Assembly: GCA_963978895.1 (NCBI GenBank)
Contig: OZ022242.1
Span: forward strand, 8,577,114-8,641,113
Length of the DNA stretch: 64,000 nt
Source of the DNA: Erpobdella octoculata
Taxonomy: Eukaryota; Annelida; Clitellata; Hirudinida; Erpobdellidae
Direction: 5' to 3'
Below, piece by piece: positions 1-11,556 of the stretch. The position numbers and the translations under genes are program-made. The notes below the pieces were generated by a model. That model saw only the letters and a list, made by a program, of their open reading frames with translations. It was not told where the DNA came from and made no database searches. Every line of letters starts with the position of its first letter. The stretch's first letter is position 1.

Positions 1-390
1 TAGGATTACTTGGTTTTTAAAGTTGCTGCTACTCAAAAACTGTGAATGCTACAAAAGTAAAAATTAGTATTTAGTTTCTACTCTAAAAATAATGATATAC
101 GTGTTTCACCATTTTTTGAAATTTTGGTTTTCAGGACCTCAAATGTGGGGTGGAAAAAAGGTTTCTTTGGTTTTTAAAGTAACTGCTACTCAAAAACTGT
201 GAATGCTACAGATGTCAAAATTAGTATTTAGTATATACTTAAAAAATAATGATATAAGTGTTTCAACATTTTTTAAAAATTTGGTTTCCAGGACCTCAAA
301 TGTGGGGTGGAAATAAGGGTTATTTGATTTCAAAATAACTGCTACTCAAAAACTGTAAGTGCTACAAATGTAAAAATTAGTATTTTGAAG
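1..390. repeat. Tandem satellite, unit about 157 bp, 2.4 copies
   Basis: The phrase gctactcaaaaactgt recurs near 28, 185 and 341, and ggacctcaaatgtggggtgg recurs near 135 and 291, so the spacing is about 157 bp. Copies differ by scattered substitutions. The array runs off the left edge of the window, so its true length is unknown. No coding potential. Confidence 0.8.
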
Positions 391-392
391 TT

Positions 393-760
393 TTGTGCCG
401 GTTAAAAGTAGCTAAGTCCAGTTTATCACCGGCCGGGTCAAGCCTTTATTTAAGAGTCTTCACACGGGCCAGGCCAAACCTTAAATCAAGGTGGGACGGG
501 CCGAGATTTTTCACCAAGTATATAGATGTTTTAGTGATTTTAGGGTTTTATTTGGGCCGGGCTAAACCTGAAGTCAAGGTGGGACGGGCCGAAGTTTTTC
601 ATCAAGTATATAGAACTTCTAGGCCTGTAAAAAGGGGCCGGGCCTAATTCAGACGGGCTGTGCCGGGCCAGGAGTTCGGGTTTTTAAAACGGGCTGGGCT
701 AAGTTGTCGACGGGCCTAGCCGAGACCTAAACAATTGATCTCTATTATGGATGCACTGTT
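393..760. repeat. GC-rich dispersed repeat of the gggccgggc type
   Basis: This stretch is much richer in G and C than its surroundings. It contains two copies, about 88 bp apart, of a segment reading gtgggacgggccga followed by a conserved catcaagtatataga-like part. Related GC-rich text occurs at 5780-5905 (inverted) and 62885-63000; the last shares the start tctaggcctgt. The 84-codon frame here follows the repeat and is not a gene. Probably a DNA transposon remnant; class not determined. Confidence 0.55.
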
Positions 761-779
761 CAAACTCTCTAATTTCATG

Positions 780-807
780 CGAGCGAAGCCGCTACGGGCA
801 CTGCTAG
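780..807 (+). mobile_element. Helitron-like 3' terminus
   Basis: gcgagcgaagccgc can form a short AGCG/CGCT hairpin and is followed about 10 nt later by CTAG and then T. A short GC hairpin just before CTRR with a T after it is the known signature of Helitron 3' ends. The 5' end of the element is not identified, so only the terminus is called. Confidence 0.35.
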
Positions 808-942
808 TATATGTATATATACACATAAATGACTGTCTGTATGTGTAGGTGTGTGTGTATGTGTATCCTTTATGCATTATGAAATTTTCAAACAACCATG
901 AGAGTTAATAGAGGAAGGTTTTTGTAAAAAAAAATCGACCAA

Positions 943-2027
943 AGATCCTATCGTATCGCATAGATTCAATCGTATTCATGCATAGATATAATCGTATTCA
1001 TGCATAGATCCAATCGTATTCATGCATAGATTCAATCGTATTCATGCATAGATTCAATCGTATTCATGCATAGGTCCATGCATAGATCCAAGCGTATGCA
1101 TGCATAGATCCAATCGTATTTATGCATAGATCCAATCGTATTCATGCATAGATTCAATCGTATTCATGCATAGATTCAGTCGTATTCATGCATAGATATA
1201 ATCGTTATCATGCATAGATCCAATCGTATTCATGCATAGATTCAATCGTATTCATGCATAGATTCAATCGTATTCATGCATAGATATAATCGTTATTATG
1301 CCTAGATCCAATCGTATTCATGCATAGATTCAATCGTATTCATGCATAGATTCAATCGTATTCATGCATAGATCCATGCATAGATGCAAGCGTATTCGTG
1401 CATAGATCCAATCGTATTCATGCATAGATCCAATCGTATTCATGCATAGATTCAATCGTATTCATGCATAGATTCAGTCGTATTCATGCATAGATATAAT
1501 CGTTATCATGCATAGATCCAATCGTATTCATGCATAGATTCAATCGTATTCATGCATAGATCCAATCGTATTCATGCATAGATTCAATCGTATTCATGCA
1601 TAGATTCAGTCGTATTCATGCATAGATATAATCGTTATCATGCATAGATCCAATCGTATTCATGCATAGATTCAATCGTATTCATGCATAGATTCAATCG
1701 TATTCATGCATAGATATAATCGTTATCATGCATAGATCCAATCGTGTTCATGCATAGATTCAATCGTATTCATGCATAGATCCATGCATAGATCCAAGCG
1801 TATTCATGCATAGATCCATGCATAGATGCAAGCGTATTCGTGCATAGATCCAATCGTATTCATGCATAGATCCAATCGTATTCATGCAAAGATCCAATCG
1901 TATTTATGCATAGATCTAATCGTATTCATGCAAAGATCCAATCGTATTCATGCATAGATTCAATCGTATTCATGCATAGATCCAATCTTATTCATGCAAA
2001 GATCCAATCGTATTCATGCATAGATCT
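943..2027. repeat. 22-bp minisatellite, about 49 copies
   Basis: Tandem units of the form tagattcaatcgtattcatgca (22 bp) with recurring variants: gatcca, gattca, gattcagtcg, and gatataatcgttatc. The variants recur in blocks (gatataatcg near 983, 1192, 1283, 1492, 1624 and 1711), which points to higher-order duplication. Units abut with no spacers, so this is not a CRISPR array. The short frame at its right end only follows the repeat. Confidence 0.95.
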
Positions 2028-2504
2028 GACGCCGTGGGAGTGCAGGCCAAAAAAAAATAAAATAAAAACTTATTACCGATTAAATATTGCAGGGCAAAAC
2101 ACAAACAGTTTTTATTGAATCTTCAACACCTCTCTTGCAAGTAAACCGACACCTACACACCGACCACAGTGTGCATGTATAGCGAATCCGCTGAAGGTTT
2201 ACAGACTCTGTTGAAAGTATACCGACTACTAAGCCAGTTTACCGACGTTTTACACCAAATCTGTAAACCGTTAGAATTTGGTAAACATCCTCCTGTCTCT
2301 TGAAAAACATCAAGCGGTTTGATCTTTTTGTGTAACATAAGAAAAACGTTGTTTGAATTAATATACTGCTTATTTTAAGAAGAACCATGACAAAATATTG
2401 TTTTTTATCATTATAAATTGAAAATCTTTTTGTGTTCATTTGCAATTTAACAAAAATCACGTTCATTTTAGTTTTACGGAGGGAGTTCAGAACTTTTAGT
2501 TTTC

Positions 2505-2990
2505 CTTGTTACGTCTATGCATGTATTTGATGTTAATATGTACTTGCATAGACGATACTTCGTGTATGTACTTATGCACAAAGCACAGTTATGTACTTTC
2601 CAAATGCATGTGCATAGGTTTCTTCATCAGGTATATATGTGCGGAAGTATGTGTTTCATGTATGCATGTACATGCATAGGTACGTACTTCACATAGGTAT
2701 GCATTTCAAATGTGTATGTAGTTCATATATGTACATATTGTACATGCATAGGTATCTACTTCTCATAAGTGTATGTGCATAGGTATGTACTTCTCATGTG
2801 TATGTGCATAGGTATGTACATCTCTTTTGTTTATGTGCATAGGAATGTACTTCTCATGTGTATGTGCATATGAATGTATTTCACATATGTGTATGTGCAT
2901 AGGTATGTACTTCTCATATGTGTATGTGCATAGGAATGTACTTCAAATGTGTTCATATATGTATGTGCATAGGTATGTACTTTATGCGTG
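2505..2990. repeat. Diverged minisatellite, unit about 29 bp
   Basis: Imperfect tandem copies of gtatgtgcataggtatgtac plus a cttctcatgt-like part. Copies on the right are most alike. The 70-codon frame at 2827-3039 is the translation of this repeat. Confidence 0.8.
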
Positions 2991-2999
2991 CGTTTTATC

Positions 3000-4680
3000 T
3001 GTTTTAAATAGAGGTGATGATAATGATGATGATGACTGAACTTTCCAGACTTCCAGCTTTAAATGGAGCGAAGAATAAAATTTCCTGAATTTCTGGAATG
3101 CCTTTCATCATGGAAAGTTGCCAAGTTTTTTAAAACTAATTATTTTTTCGACTTTGATAATAAACGTATAATTATTGTTATAATAATAAAATGAATCATG
3201 GTAATTAAATTATTTTCTGGCATGAAAAACAACGGTAACCTCGACTAGCATTCTCAAAGTTTCCACATATTGCTTCTCACTGATGAGAAATTCTTTCAGT
3301 ATCAAATCTCTTTTGTCCTGGAAAATAGTTGTAAATATGTGGGAAATAATATATATTTTTGTAATTAATCATGTACTAAATATGATATTCAAGGTATTAC
3401 ACAACAAGTACAAGATTCAGAGCAAATATGAAATTGCATAACCTTTCATATTGTGCTCACCGTGATATCATAATCATATAGTTTATTCCACGAACATTAT
3501 TGCACAAGAAAACCTTACGGTTCGTAAATATCATGATATAAAAACATAGATATAATTTAGTTTATAAGTCTTATCTTATCCCCCATAATGATTTCTGAAA
3601 ATAAACGTGTATATGTTATATATACCCGGTTGTCATTTTACTGACGATGAAATAGCAACAGTGCAAACAATAAAAGTTAAAATGGTAAATGCAATAACGA
3701 GTGTTAATTTTGGTGCCGCTTTCGAGGAATATTATTGGATCACACGTTTACCTGCCTTCCGAACGTTTGTCCGAAGACGGAATGTGACCCAGCCATGTCA
3801 TGTCATTTCCAGTCGTGGAATTAATAGTTAGTTCAGTTAATTCATTCGATTAAAGAAAATATGAAATTTTGTGTCGATGTTTGGATGTATGCTTCTCTCG
3901 ATTCGCAACAACCAGGTTTCTCGGTCTGTTCGAACTCGTTCACCACTCAGCGGTGATCCTAATTATGATAATGATGTGAAGATGATGAGAATTGTAATGA
4001 TACTAATAATGCAAATAATTAAAATAATAAATCATTTTTTATTGTTCAAAAAACATATTTTAAGTATCAAAAGAACAATTTAACAGGACTGTGTTTAATT
4101 ATTTAAGAACTTTAAAAACAAAATGTTTTAAGACATCTTTTTGAGAAAATACGTCATTAGGGAAAATCCTAAATTTTTGAAACATTAAAAAATATAATTA
4201 TAACATAATTATCATAAATATTAAAACTATAATACAAAGGTCATGCTCTAAGAAAAAAAGGGTTTTTTAAAGGCAAAAAGTTTGTTCACATATATGCCAC
4301 TCTATAAATCTTCTCATTGAGGATATTTTCTTCTTCAAATACCGCTCCTTATTCTCTTTTCAACACAAATTTCTTCCGCCAGACACTCATTTCATCATTT
4401 CATACGCTAAAAATCCTAACGAAACAACTACATGAGAACCATGGGCCTCCTTGACTGCCTGGCAGAATAATTTGGAATAGAAATCACTGGTACTCGCAAT
4501 TGAACCCGAATATGAGGGCAATTAACCTCTTTTGCAATTTATTGTAAGAGCATTCAACCTTTTTATAATTTATTACAATAATCTATTTTCTTCAAAAATA
4601 AACATACATATCTTAGTAAAAGATTTTTTAATATGACAAATATTCTAAAGTTTGATTAATAAATAGTTTTATATTTTTAC
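3000..4680. other. AT-rich intergenic DNA, no gene recognised
   Basis: No frame here shows recognisable protein features. The longest (3607-3831, 74 codons) begins outside any promoter-like context and matches no family I know. No RNA gene or terminal inverted repeats seen. Confidence 0.5.
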
Positions 4681-5075
4681 CAATGCTTTTATTAACTCGT
4701 CGTCTCTGTTTCTCTGTCTGTCTGTTTCTCTGTCTGTCTGTTTCTCTGTCTGTTTCAAATCTTGCAATCAATTTTTGAGTCACTTCCTGATGATAGATTT
4801 TTTTTCAAATTTTGCATATACATGCTCAAAATAGAAGACAATGCAATATTCAATTATTAGTTTTACAATAAGTTAATTAATTTAGTTAATTTTAATTAAT
4901 TTATATATATTTATGTATATGTGTACGTGTGTGTGTTTATTATATTTTTTTATCTAGGAATTTATGTATATGTGTTTGCAAAAAATTGATTGCAAAATTT
5001 GTGTTTTAATTACATATAAAAGCATTGGGTTTTAAAAATTCGTTTTTAATTTACTTGTTTAATCACTTACATAAG
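4681..5075. repeat. Dispersed repeat, copy A (copy B at 29824-30170)
   Basis: From accaatgcttttattaactc through ctctgtctgtttcaaatctt to tcgtttttaatttacttgtt the text is nearly identical to 29824-30170. Copy A has extra gtctgtctgtttctct units and an extra TA-rich insert around 4905-4975. The CTGT-rich left part followed by a caaatcttgcaatcaatttt motif resembles internal parts of non-autonomous Helitrons in invertebrates, but ends are not defined here. Confidence 0.75.
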
Positions 5076-5104
5076 TAAAATTAGTTTGTGTTTTGGGTTT
5101 GTCA

Positions 5105-5105
<1 letters not shown>

Positions 5106-5142
<37 letters not shown>

Positions 5143-5664
5143 GATTGTTTGTTTGTTTGTTTGTCTGTTTTCAATACAAATCTAAACCGCTGGAAAAATT
5201 TTAAAGAAATTTTGCATGGAGGTCGATCTCGAAAAGGAGAAAAAGAAAAAGTAGTTTTTAATTTTTTAATTATTTTCTAGTTTTTATGACTGAAAAACTT
5301 TCCAGGCAAAAAGTTATTGCGTCAAATTTATTTAACGTAACAAAATTTTAGAAAAGGTTTTAATCAACTTTTAACAAATTTATTTTACGTTTTATGGGCA
5401 AAAAAAGTTAGGAAAGAGAGAGGAAGAAAGAAAGAGAGCAGAAAAGCAAGCGGGAGAAGGAGCGAGAACGGGAGAACGAGTGGGAGCTGGAAAGTGACAG
5501 GTAGCGGTAGCAGGCGAGCAAGTGGGAAAGAGAGATTGAGCGGGAAAGAGAGAGTAAGCAAGAGAGAGAAGCAGAAGAGAGTCCTGGAGAGCAAGCAGGG
5601 AAGGAGGAAAGCGCGAGAGAAAAATCCTCTAAAAACCCCGGGCAACGCCGGGTAACCCCACTAG
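5106..5664 (+). mobile_element. Candidate non-autonomous Helitron
   Basis: It begins TCTATATATA, continues through aatgattgtttgtttgtttg, has a long purine-rich middle (5400-5630), and ends with the hairpin CCCGGGCAACGCCGGG followed by CTAG at 5661-5664. A TC start, a GC hairpin about 10 nt before CTRR and no target-site duplication are Helitron traits. Against it: the flanking bases are G and C rather than the usual A and T. It encodes no protein; the 86-codon minus frame is the purine tract read backwards. Confidence 0.45.
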
Positions 5665-5779
5665 CAATTTATGAGAATAATTGGGATTGTTTTCTTATCA
5701 GAGAATGGCTTATTATGAAAAAAAACTAGAATTGCTTCGCTTGCGTAAAAATGTAAGAATTTGAACCATGTATGATGGA

Positions 5780-5905
5780 GTCCATCACTTTTGGATTTGT
5801 GGGCCAAATCTGGCTCGTCAGCCTTTCGGGCCAGCCCTGTCCATTTGATGGGTTTAAAATTCTGGACCGGGTGGGCCGTTTCAAAGACACAAAATTCAAG
5901 ACTAG
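5780..5905 (-). repeat. Second copy of the gggcc-rich dispersed repeat
   Basis: Text such as gggccagccctgtcc and accgggtgggccg is GC-rich in an AT-rich setting and resembles, in inverted orientation, the repeat at 393-760. The overlapping short frames on both strands are by-products of this composition. Confidence 0.45.
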
Positions 5906-6165
5906 ACCCGTTTTTACAAGCACACATTCTCAAGAAAGTGTATGGCTCCAGTTTCCAATCCATTAACATTTTGGTTTGAGTTGTCTGCATGATCGCGTCT
6001 ATAAAAGTAGACCTACTGATAATTCTTGCTTTGATGAATTTAATAGTATTATTGCATAATTCTACTCCGGAATGAAACTCTTATCTATCGGTGTCTTTCA
6101 CAGTCATGGTAGGCACACTGCATAAAATAAGCAACTCATAGGGCATTTTTTGAAAAATAAACAAC

Positions 6166-6790
6166 AGTTCAAGATTTTGCAATCAAGCTCAATCAATCAA
6201 TCAATCAATCAATCAATTATTTGTATAGCGCTATTTCCGCAGTGTTCAATAGCGCTCGGTCGTGAACTTAGTAAACAGATATGTTTTAAGTCCACGACGG
6301 AAAACTGTGAGAGAAGTAGAGTTAGTAAGAGAAGAAGGAAGAGAGTTCCAGAGATAGGGACCAGAGTAGGAGAAAGAGCGTTTAGCAAAAGAATGCTTAA
6401 TAGTGAAGATGCGAGAGTGATTACGAGAAGAAGAACGAAGACCAGACTTAGGAGGGATATGTATTAAATTAGTTAAGTAGAGAGGAGAAAGGCAATTTTT
6501 TATTTTGTACATTATTAAACAGATTTTAAAAATCACCCTATATCTGAGAGGAAGCCAATGGAGAAGAACAAGAGATGGAGAGATGTGAGAGGAGTAGGAG
6601 GTGCGAGAAACTAAGCGAGCAGCCGAGTTGAAGGCTTTAGAGAGAGGATAGAGGGTAGTGTCAGGAAGACCATAGTATAGAGAATTGCAGTAGTCAATTC
6701 GAGACAGGACAAGAGAAGAGACTAGAAGTTGCAGCGAAGGATCGTCCAGAAGTGGACGAAGCTGCTTAATAACCAACAAGTGCAATTTCT
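6166..6790 (-). pseudogene. 5'-truncated CR1/L2-like LINE, C-terminal reverse transcriptase part
   Basis: A minus-strand frame of 179 residues (6246-6785) reads like the end of a CR1/L2-type reverse transcriptase: LVLSRIDYCNSLYYGLP near the start, then LHWLPLRYRVIFKICLIMYK, and a final RRGLKTYLF. These are thumb and connection motifs after the catalytic core. The core with the xADD box is missing, so the copy is 5' truncated and dead. The 3' end on this strand runs gcgctatacaaataattg into a (ATTG)n tail at 6188-6217, the usual tail type for these LINEs. Confidence 0.8.
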
Positions 6791-6799
6791 TCTTGAAAA

Positions 6800-7711
<912 letters not shown>

Positions 7712-7889
7712 GCTCTTGAAACATTTCAACGCAGTGTTTCACTTCGCAAAAAAATTACCTATCTGGCAGCAGACTAGCTGTCGAGTCGAGCCAAAGTAAG
7801 GAGTTCTGAGCCTATCATAGTCGTAGTCTAATGTTAAGTAGCTCCGAAAGACTGAGACTTCTAGCCATCATTTTTTGGTGATGGTCGGT

Positions 7890-8150
<261 letters not shown>

Positions 8151-8159
8151 AATAATGAC

Positions 8160-9600
8160 TAAAATTGGTTAGATTGTAAATAGCATACAAAATAATTGTT
8201 AAAAATATTCATAAAACTATTTATAACTCAAAAACTATATTAGCGAGAAAATTAGAGGTTGTGGTAATGTGTTGCTATATGATATAAGCATTTGTAACAC
8301 ATTAAACATAAAAGTAAGATGTCGGCATCTTTGAATAACATCTTTGTTAACAGATTCTAGCTTTCGGTTGTGATCAAATTTAAACTGACTCGAAACATTG
8401 TGTATATTAAATCAATAAATTTGTAGCTTTAATAACTTAACTTTCAAATAATCAATAATGAATCGAAACATATAAGTAGTTGAAAATCTAATAAACAAGT
8501 TTTAAATCTTTTTTTTCATTACAAAAATCTTCATTTATTAAAGCTTGTCTTAATAATAAAACCAATCTGTTTATTTCACACACACTATTGTAAACTTGAA
8601 AAGTATACAAGTGAATCAAAAAACAAAGTTTTTTAAAAACACACTTTTATATAATCGATTGTGTAGGCCACATTCTGTTACATAAACAAAGAGCATATTA
8701 GCATAGAGGCATATCAGATCTCTAATAGTTCGACGAAAATACCACGAATATTTATTTCATTAAATTTTTTTTAATCAATCTGAAAATTTAATAAAATGCA
8801 TTGGTAAATTAGTACGGAGCTATGTTTAAATTTTTAAGTTTCTAGCTCATCGGAAAGTTAGTTTAAAATCGATTGCAAAATTTGACGACAGACAGATAGA
8901 TAGACAGACAGAGAAGTCAAGTTGAGTAAAAGTGTGTAAAAGCAAACTAGAAAATCAGTAAGTTTTAATGTTGTAATGTAAATAGGATGTAATTATGTAA
9001 TTTGAATAAATTAAAACAAAATTAAAAAAACCAAGAAACATTACTATATTTTTATTGAATTACTTTAGAGGTCAACAATGAAGAATTCTTAAGTCTTATC
9101 ACGTAGCCATGAGTGGCTAAATTAGCAAATTATTTCTGCTAACGCTACGGATAAATAATTATTTGAAACTATTTATATTTGTGTCAGTAAAAGAAAAAAT
9201 TGAAATTTCATTTACAATGCATTCACAATAATGGTTTGTTTTAGAAAAGTAAGAAATCAACTATTGAAGAATGTGAAATTTATAGTAAATGAAATTTTTT
9301 TTATAATTTATTAATAATGGTTTGTTTTAGAAAAGGTTAGAAATCAACAATTGAATGATGGGAATTTAATTTTTTTAAAGAAGATCCCGTTAGATAAGAA
9401 TCATCGGCTTTTTAATACGTGATTGCTTAACGTTTATAAAAAAAAACTTGTTTTCATTCGTTTCGATTACTCCGCAATCAGAGCTAAACAGGGTTGTATA
9501 TATAATATTTATCAATACTTTTCTTCCTATAAATACACCGTGAAATAAGCAAGTAAGCTGACAAGGAAGCAAACAAGAAAGGTGTTGATGTAGTTATAAT
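8160..9600. other. AT-rich intergenic DNA with repeat remnants
   Basis: No gene seen. At 8774-8940, aatcaatctgaaaatttaat, a cagacagatagatagac run and agtcaagttgagtaaaag match the dispersed family at 41.5-43.2 kb and 56.9 kb. At 9231-9288 and 9312-9365 a segment starting aataatggtttgttttagaa is directly duplicated about 83 bp apart. The right part is probably the 3' flank of the minus-strand gene at 9628; a tttatt at 9307 reads AATAAA on the minus strand. Confidence 0.5.
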
Positions 9601-9627
9601 TAAGTTAAAATAAACGTTTATAAATAT

Positions 9628-11556
9628 TCATAAATTACTAACAACGTCTTCGGAGGTTGATGAAAACAGTGAAACATTGGAGAGACATGTTTCAAGGGAT
9701 GGGGTTATTGAGGGTCTGCCGCGAACTGGATGAGGAGGGTGATGGTCCTCCCTGGGCGTGGGGGAAACTTCGTTAACGTTCAGTTTGGAGAGATCGTTGT
9801 TGACAGCGCATGTCAGAGGCGTTTGGTTAGTTGTGGTAACGTGCAATATTTTGTGGTTATCTATGTGCTTTTGTTGCTGCGTCTTGTCACCGTTGTTTTG
9901 AGTGGTTTGTTTGTTTTTCGAATCTGAACGCGAAACAGTTGGCTCTATTCTATCATCCAACGTGGAGTGAGTTTTCAGATCTTTAATGGATTTCCGGCTG
10001 GTTGTTGGGTTTGGTGATGGGGGAATCAGAATTGTCTTATTTTCATTTGGTGTATCAGGTGGTGACAGTGACTTGGCCACTTGAAGGGGAAAAGTTTTCT
10101 TCAAGCCGCTGAACAACGCTGGAACGTTTTTCACGAGTGAAGCAGCCATCCTAGATGATTTCTTCTTTGAAATTTTTGACTTGGAACTGCTGGGGTTTGT
10201 GAGGAAAAAATTATTCGGTTGAGTGACAGAGAGTGATGGTTTACCGGGCGAGGAAAAGTCTGAATGCGGAGAAGCCTTTGTGACGTTGAAGGAATTTATT
10301 ATTACTTCGTGATCGGAAACAGCTGCAGGAGAATCCAACTCAGAGTTGACACTTCTATTTTCGTTACTGCTCGACCTTTGGGTTTCCGAACTGATATTTA
10401 GAGCATCTGTCGACTGGACCAAGTGCGGCATCAGTGTGTCTTTTCCGAGAATCAGAATAGGTGTACTTTCTATGCCTTCCACTGTATTGGAACGAGCTAC
10501 CTTTCTTCTGCTTCTGGAGTAATGAATAGGAGAAATTCCGGTCGAACTATCACTTTGATTATCACCAACAGCACTTTCTTGACCTGACATATCAATGGAA
10601 TTTTGCCTCAATAGTAACGTGGTCGGCTTTTTTGGTCTTGATCGCTCTAATAAGAAATGTTTTAAAGTCTCGTTTAAGGTGGGTGCAAGTTTCTGTGGGT
10701 CGTTGATTGGCTGATAAGAATCTTCTGTGATTGTTTGAGAAGAGGTACATGATTTGTTTTTCCTTAATGACGCAAGGTACGGTCTCGAGGGCTGGGTGAG
10801 AACGTGAGAATTCAACTCCGTTCCGCAGAATTTGTCTATCGTTTTCGGCCTCCGCAGACAGAAGGATTTCAGTTTGGAAGATGAGTCGCTGTCGGATCTT
10901 TGAATTCTACTTTGTTTAAGGAACTGAGTAAATTGCGATGGCTTAACATAGCCACTCAAATTTTTCAACTTGTTTTCTAGTTGGTTTTTCGTGTCATTTT
11001 CATCTTCTTCGTTTTCTTCTTCTTCTTTGGCGAGAGGGGCAAGCTTTCCCATCGCTGCGTCATTTCTTTCGTCGCAACTTTCTGAACGTATAATGCGAAT
11101 CGGTTGAACCTTGCAAGTTTGTATGTGCTTGAAGTTTTCATAACTATTCATTGAATGCGAAGGCCCTGAAACTGTAAGATGTCTCATAAGAGAACTCGGT
11201 TTTTGTTCTTTCTTTTTGCCCTCATCCTCGCTTTTTCTGATGGACTTGTTATTAACAATTGGTACGGATAGTTCGTCCTTTTTTGTGTGACCATCTTTGC
11301 TCAATCGTGAGTTTTGGAAAAGCAAATTTCTAAGTTGTTTCGATCTGTCTGTGCCCTCATTTGTAAATTCAGAAGAATATGGCGCACTAACAAGATCATC
11401 CTCTTCTTCTGGTGAACTTTCAAAGACATTGAGTTCAGGTTGATTTGTGAGGAAAGCTTCTTTGACCAATCGACGAGGAGGAAGTTTTGGCCTTGTCCTG
11501 AGAGAAATGATTTTTGAAGTGCTTTGTTTGTCTGAGTCGATAACGATAGACACCAT
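9628..11556 (-). CDS. 642-residue disordered Ser-rich phosphoprotein, function unknown
   Basis: A single uninterrupted frame in AT-rich DNA, with more G+C than its flanks. The ATG sits in aaaATGG and an in-frame stop lies 64 nt upstream (11620-11622), so this start is sound if the exon is first; TGA ends it at 9628. There is no signal peptide, membrane segment or fold I recognise. It is hydrophilic and Ser/Asn/Lys-rich, with an acidic run at about 177-188 (KEEEENEEDEND) and repeated basic-directed phosphosite motifs: RHLTVS 125, RSESC 157, RRPKTID 235, RQNSID 317, RSNTVE 355. Pro-directed sites (SPPDTP 498, PPSPNP 512, SPTPRE 598) lie in the C-terminal third. A basic-hydrophobic patch at about 464-497 (KKKSSRMAASLVKNV onward) is the least disordered-looking part. 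Such motifs fit a kinase-regulated, 14-3-3-binding scaffold, but that is inference. Extra upstream exons cannot be excluded. Confidence 0.85.
   Translation of the reverse strand: MVSIVIDSDKQSTSKIISLRTRPKLPPRRLVKEAFLTNQPELNVFESSPEEEDDLVSAPYSSEFTNEGTDRSKQLRNLLFQNSRLSKDGHTKKDELSVPIVNNKSIRKSEDEGKKKEQKPSSLMRHLTVSGPSHSMNSYENFKHIQTCKVQPIRIIRSESCDERNDAAMGKLAPLAKEEEENEEDENDTKNQLENKLKNLSGYVKPSQFTQFLKQSRIQRSDSDSSSKLKSFCLRRPKTIDKFCGTELNSHVLTQPSRPYLASLRKNKSCTSSQTITEDSYQPINDPQKLAPTLNETLKHFLLERSRPKKPTTLLLRQNSIDMSGQESAVGDNQSDSSTGISPIHYSRSRRKVARSNTVEGIESTPILILGKDTLMPHLVQSTDALNISSETQRSSSNENRSVNSELDSPAAVSDHEVIINSFNVTKASPHSDFSSPGKPSLSVTQPNNFFLTNPSSSKSKISKKKSSRMAASLVKNVPALFSGLKKTFPLQVAKSLSPPDTPNENKTILIPPSPNPTTSRKSIKDLKTHSTLDDRIEPTVSRSDSKNKQTTQNNGDKTQQQKHIDNHKILHVTTTNQTPLTCAVNNDLSKLNVNEVSPTPREDHHPPHPVRGRPSITPSLETCLSNVSLFSSTSEDVVSNL

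Noticed and set aside
943..2027. CRISPR-like array of 22-bp repeats
   Set aside because: Units abut without unique spacers, and the DNA is animal nuclear DNA; it is a minisatellite.
3265..3290. Second hammerhead-like ctgatgagaaa
   Set aside because: GAAA follows CUGAUGA directly with no stem II.
5661..5990. Overlapping frames of 60-109 codons on both strands
   Set aside because: They follow the GC-rich dispersed repeat and have no protein features.
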